Both the position numbers and the translations under genes were made by a program. Positions 60,533 to 64,000 of a DNA stretch of 64,000 nt are shown one piece after another (the stretch's first letter is position 1; every line of letters begins with the position of its first letter). The stretch covers positions 62,001 through 126,000 of the forward strand of contig CALGAP010000006.1 in NCBI GenBank assembly GCA_937958995.1, in the 5' to 3' direction. This DNA is from an uncultured Chitinophagaceae bacterium (GTDB taxonomy: Bacteria > Bacteroidota > Bacteroidia > Chitinophagales > Chitinophagaceae). The notes below the pieces were generated by a model. It did not search any database, was not told the DNA's origin, and worked only from the letters and a program-made list of their open reading frames with translations.

Positions 60533-63500
60533 TTATCGTATCAAAGTCACATCGCCCTTGAGTGCAACGATGGCTGAATTTTCACATATCACTTCGGCTA
60601 TATAGATATACACGTCCATATCGGCGCGTTTTCCATTAAATGTTCCATCCCATCCTGCACTGGCATCATTGGGCATGAAATCTCTTTTTTCAAATACCAT
60701 TTGTCCCCAGCGGTTGAATATTTTCAGCGACACGATCCTGTTCACACCTTTGCCGCGCACATAAAACACATCGTTTTGCCCGTCGCCATTCGGCGAAAAA
60801 GTATTGGGAAGAAAATAGTTGTCGCCGTTACATACTGCCGTCAAGGTAATTTCATCAAAGGAAGTACAGCCGCCCACATTGCTCACGTCCACCCTGTATT
60901 TTACCGTACCGCGTACAGCAGCCATTGTCGCCGGACAATCCGCGCAACTTAAACCATTTGATGGCGACCAGCTCCATTTGTTTACATCGGGCGAACTGAT
61001 GGTTCGCAATTGAACGGTCGAACCGGTATTGACGCTGGTATCGTTGCCTGCAAATACTTTCGGTACAGGATACACCATAATCGGCACTTTAGCGCTATCG
61101 GTAAAACAGTTGTCGCTGTCTTTTCCTACCACCGTATATACAGTGGGCTGATGAGGCGCGGCCCTGGGATTAGAAATAAAGGCATTGCTCAGTCCTTCGG
61201 CCGGGAACCATTGGTATAGCTCGGCGCCGGTAGCACGCAATGCATAGCTCTCGCCTTCGCAAAGTGTATCGCCGCGGTTTACCTGCACGTTGAATGGCTG
61301 TCGCACACGCACGTTGATGGTATCGCTGGAAGAGCAGCCGAAGCTGATATAGCCGGTGACCGTGTAAGTTGTATTTTCCGAAGGATTGATAAGCGTGGTG
61401 GCGCAATCGGTACAGGACAGACTCTGCGTGCCCGACCACACATAGCGGTCCGCGCCCGTTGCGCGCAGCAACACCGGATTATCGCGGCACACGAACGTGT
61501 CGTTGCCCGCAAAGGTTTGTGGCAAGGGCATAATGCTGAGGTCATGCGTGGCGGTATCGCGGCAGAAATCATTGAAACTTACCTGTAGCTGCACCTTATA
61601 ATTTCCCGCATGTACAAAAAGCTGTGAATCGGGCTGTGCCTGGTTTGACATTTTGCCATTACCGAAATTCCATTGCCAGCTAAACTGCGCGGAATCTCCT
61701 GCCAGCACACGCGGGCTGAAGCTGAGGCTGGCGGGCTCGCAGGCGGCATCGTCACCAACAATCGTGATATCGGGTTTTACCCACACTTTCACCGTATCGG
61801 TAAGCGTCAGGGTGTCGCGACAGCCAAGCGAACTGATGGCAATGTGTTTAATGGTATAAGTGCCGGGCGACTGGTAAAAATGACGCGGGTTGGCTTGTGT
61901 GCTGGTTTGTCCATCACCAAAGTCCCAGTGATGACCTGTAATAAAATCATTCGCCACCGAGCGGTCGGTAAATTGAATAATGCCCTCATTACATACGCGG
62001 TATTCATCCATGACGGCCCGTGCAGTAACCCCCACCACTTTCAAGGTATCCATACCTGTAAGCGGCACGCGGCAGCCGGTGCTGTCAATCAGGATCAGTT
62101 TCGGAATAAAACTACCAGCGCTGGTGTAAGTATGCTGCACTTCCGAATCATTCGAAGGCAATACGGTACCGTCGTTAAAATCCCACACAAACGACACATC
62201 GCTGGTAGTAGTAGCCTTCATATTTACTGTAAGCGGTTTGCAACCTGCCAGCGGTGCATAGCTGAATACACCCTGCGGACCTTTCACCACCATTTTCTGA
62301 ATGGCAGTATCGGTACAACCGCCAGGACCTTGCAAAATTTGTTTTACATAATATACCCCCGGCATATTGTAGTAGTGCTCGGGATTTTCCAGCACAGAAA
62401 CAGATCCGTCACCAAAATCCCATTTCAAGGTCTTGTAACCTTTGGCATGACTGGTAAACTGTACCTGCAGCGGAGGACAGGAAGATACTGAATCAGACAC
62501 AGTGAATCCTGCCTGCGGCAATGTGATGCTGATGTATTGTTGTTTGGTGACAGCACCGGTACAACCATACGCATCTTCCACGCTCAGCGTGACTGTATAT
62601 GTGCCGGGGGCAGCATAAAAATGAACGGGCGACTGGCTGGCAGAAATTTTTCCATCACCAAAATCCCAATGATATTTCAGGTTGGCACCGCTGCTGAGGT
62701 TTTTGAATGTGATTGGTTTGCCGGGACATGATGCCGTATCGGCTGATGAAAAATCGACAACAGGTTTTGAAATAATGATCGCCGAAGTTTTCTTCACCAC
62801 ACTGGAACAACCATAGCTGTCGTTCACCATAAGGGTAACATTATATTTGCCGGTATCGGTATAGCTATGGGTAAATGGCGAAGTGGCCTGAGCATCGGTA
62901 GTGCCATCGCCATAATTCCAGCTCCAGGATGTAATCGGGTGAATGCCGTCGGAAGTTGATTGGTCAACAAACAATGCAGAGGCGCCGATACAGATAGTCT
63001 GCTGCTGCACGTTGAATGCGGCAGTGGGGCCGTAAATCTTCACAGCCTGGTCGTGTGTAACGGTATATTGACAACCGTTCACATCTGTATAGCGCAACAC
63101 CACTGTGTAGTTACCTGCTTTTGAATACTTGTGATTGACGTTAGCCTCGGTAGCTTTTTGTCCATCGCCAAAATCCCAGGTAATGCTGGCAATATACTTC
63201 GCATCGTAGTTCAGCGCATTGAACTGTACATTAATGTCTTTACAAATTTCGGTGGCGCTGGTGCTGATCTCAAGCTTTTCGTCGGCAATAGTGATGGTGC
63301 TGGTGGCGATATCGGAACAATCACCATTCCATACGGTGAGCTTCACCGTATAAATACCCCTGGCTGCATAGCGGTGAGAGGGATTGAGTTCGGTGCTGGT
63401 AGTGCCGTCACCAAAATCCCATTGCCAGGTCCTGGCGCCAATCGAAAAATTTTCAAGAGAAAGCAAACACTTATCATCGCAATCCTGGCGCGACCTGAAG

Positions 63501-64000
63501 CGCGCGATGGGCGGTTCGATATGCACAGCACGCTTTTTCACCAGCGCATCGGAACACTCATTGTTCCATGCAACCAGTTTTACATCAAACCAACCGGTAT
63601 CGCGGTACTGATAGCTGAATGCATTCACATTGCTGATGCCGCCATCGCCCAGTTCCCAAAGCACCTTTGTACCGGGCGGTGTGCTGGTATTTTCAAAATA
63701 AATTTTATTGCCGCCGCAGGCCTCGCCGGGTGTGTTGGCAAAACTAACAACAGGCTTTTTGCTTACGCGCACGGCGTTTGGCACCACCACAGAATCCTTG
63801 CAACCAGTAGTGGTTGTGAAAAATAATTTTACCGTAAAGCTGCCTTCAACATCATAAGTCTTTACCGGACTGGTTTCGGTGGAGATTGTGCCATCGCCAA
63901 ACTCCCAACGGTACTCAGCAATATTTATCCCTGCCTCCGTGGTGGCTTTGAAGGGAACATTTAACCCAACGCATCCCCGTTGCGGTAAATTGGGAATAGT
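60533..64000 (-). CDS. Giant PKD-repeat surface protein with T9SS type B tail (partial)
   Basis: The frame runs off the window at base 64000; 1155 C-terminal residues are visible, and the apparent ATG at 63790 is internal. Ten PKD domains are seen, marked by W(D/E/N)FGDG-like motifs. They are followed by three cysteine-containing SprB-like repeats (such as YVWSGTQSLSCTDCATTLINPSENTTYTV). The C-terminal type B sorting domain (FLPNTFSPNGDGQNDVFYVRG, IFNRWGQMVFEKRDF, GDVTLIR) marks a T9SS substrate. It is probably a surface adhesin for gliding or attachment. The PorP/SprF gene follows after 10 bp. Confidence 0.93.
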   Translation of the reverse strand, partial: TIPNLPQRGCVGLNVPFKATTEAGINIAEYRWEFGDGTISTETSPVKTYDVEGSFTVKLFFTTTTGCKDSVVVPNAVRVSKKPVVSFANTPGEACGGNKIYFENTSTPPGTKVLWELGDGGISNVNAFSYQYRDTGWFDVKLVAWNNECSDALVKKRAVHIEPPIARFRSRQDCDDKCLLSLENFSIGARTWQWDFGDGTTSTELNPSHRYAARGIYTVKLTVWNGDCSDIATSTITIADEKLEISTSATEICKDINVQFNALNYDAKYIASITWDFGDGQKATEANVNHKYSKAGNYTVVLRYTDVNGCQYTVTHDQAVKIYGPTAAFNVQQQTICIGASALFVDQSTSDGIHPITSWSWNYGDGTTDAQATSPFTHSYTDTGKYNVTLMVNDSYGCSSVVKKTSAIIISKPVVDFSSADTASCPGKPITFKNLSSGANLKYHWDFGDGKISASQSPVHFYAAPGTYTVTLSVEDAYGCTGAVTKQQYISITLPQAGFTVSDSVSSCPPLQVQFTSHAKGYKTLKWDFGDGSVSVLENPEHYYNMPGVYYVKQILQGPGGCTDTAIQKMVVKGPQGVFSYAPLAGCKPLTVNMKATTTSDVSFVWDFNDGTVLPSNDSEVQHTYTSAGSFIPKLILIDSTGCRVPLTGMDTLKVVGVTARAVMDEYRVCNEGIIQFTDRSVANDFITGHHWDFGDGQTSTQANPRHFYQSPGTYTIKHIAISSLGCRDTLTLTDTVKVWVKPDITIVGDDAACEPASLSFSPRVLAGDSAQFSWQWNFGNGKMSNQAQPDSQLFVHAGNYKVQLQVSFNDFCRDTATHDLSIMPLPQTFAGNDTFVCRDNPVLLRATGADRYVWSGTQSLSCTDCATTLINPSENTTYTVTGYISFGCSSSDTINVRVRQPFNVQVNRGDTLCEGESYALRATGAELYQWFPAEGLSNAFISNPRAAPHQPTVYTVVGKDSDNCFTDSAKVPIMVYPVPKVFAGNDTSVNTGSTVQLRTISSPDVNKWSWSPSNGLSCADCPATMAAVRGTVKYRVDVSNVGGCTSFDEITLTAVCNGDNYFLPNTFSPNGDGQNDVFYVRGKGVNRIVSLKIFNRWGQMVFEKRDFMPNDASAGWDGTFNGKRADMDVYIYIAEVICENSAIVALKGDVTLIR

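Noticed and set aside
60533..63790. PKD protein starting at the ATG at 63790
   Set aside because: The frame is open upstream to base 64000 and encodes another PKD domain (WEFGDG motif), so the ATG is internal.
1..64000. CRISPR arrays, tRNA, rRNA, insertion sequences and prophage genes
   Set aside because: No regularly spaced repeats, no tRNA-like cloverleaf in the gaps, and no transposase, integrase or phage structural frame was found in either strand.

Overview
The window is chromosomal DNA of a Bacteroidota bacterium, most likely of the Chitinophagaceae or a close relative. Evidence: type IX secretion (T9SS) and gliding genes (porV, porU, gldJ, two PorP/SprF proteins, and proteins with type A and type B T9SS sorting tails), a short primary sigma factor without region 1.1, bacillithiol synthesis (bshA), and promoter elements of the Bacteroidota type (TTTG-N19-TAnnTTTG). 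The family-level placement is inference from overall gene content. I saw no prophage, insertion sequence, CRISPR array, rRNA or tRNA.

Layout. 1-9 kb: end of a membrane protein, a DUF418 protein, a thiolase operon, a secreted amidohydrolase, rlmN, a Spy-like periplasmic protein and two pseudouridine synthases. 9-20.8 kb: a second secreted amidohydrolase, a 1-Cys peroxiredoxin, DNA polymerase IV, a Crp/DinB-fold pair, then the minus-strand housekeeping block rpoD-ffh-rpsP-rimM and an LptF/G permease. 20.8-27.2 kb: a NarL regulator, a broken gene remnant, a T9SS cargo protein, a cation-efflux protein, an M20 dipeptidase, an Hsp15-like protein and trmD, which here lies apart from ffh-rpsP-rimM. 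27.2-36.9 kb: a possible 23-residue membrane peptide, a GH31 glycosidase, a LolA-like protein, adenine deaminase, a Crp regulator, and a cluster LiaF-like / DUF4288 / LytS-type kinase / LytTR regulator. 37-47.8 kb: another T9SS cargo, a divergent AnmK-like kinase, upp, a lone PorP/SprF, a DASS transporter, a 3-methyladenine glycosylase, an EI24 protein, an RsmI-like methylase, an M28 peptidase and bshA. 47.8-64 kb: envC-like, DUF4292 lipoprotein, dut, ispF, porV and porU on the minus strand; gldJ and murF on the plus strand with a small SMR exporter between them; finally a PorP/SprF gene and a very large PKD-repeat surface protein that runs off the window.

How the genes work together. PorU and PorV are the T9SS sorting peptidase and its shuttle. 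GldJ is a lipoprotein of the gliding/T9SS machine. The type A cargo proteins (22009-23553, 37050-38195) and the type B PKD giant (with its PorP/SprF partner) are the kinds of substrate this system exports. The EnvC-like activator, LptF/G permease, MurF, AnmK-like protein and LiaF-like cluster all concern the cell envelope.

Beyond the genes, two regulatory patterns stand out. In several genes a TAnnTTTG element sits only 4-5 nt before the start codon, which predicts leaderless mRNAs, and CGAAAC-rich repeats lie just upstream of some of these. An 18-bp perfect palindrome holds this element on both strands between murF and the SMR gene. Several families of short intergenic repeats recur through the window.
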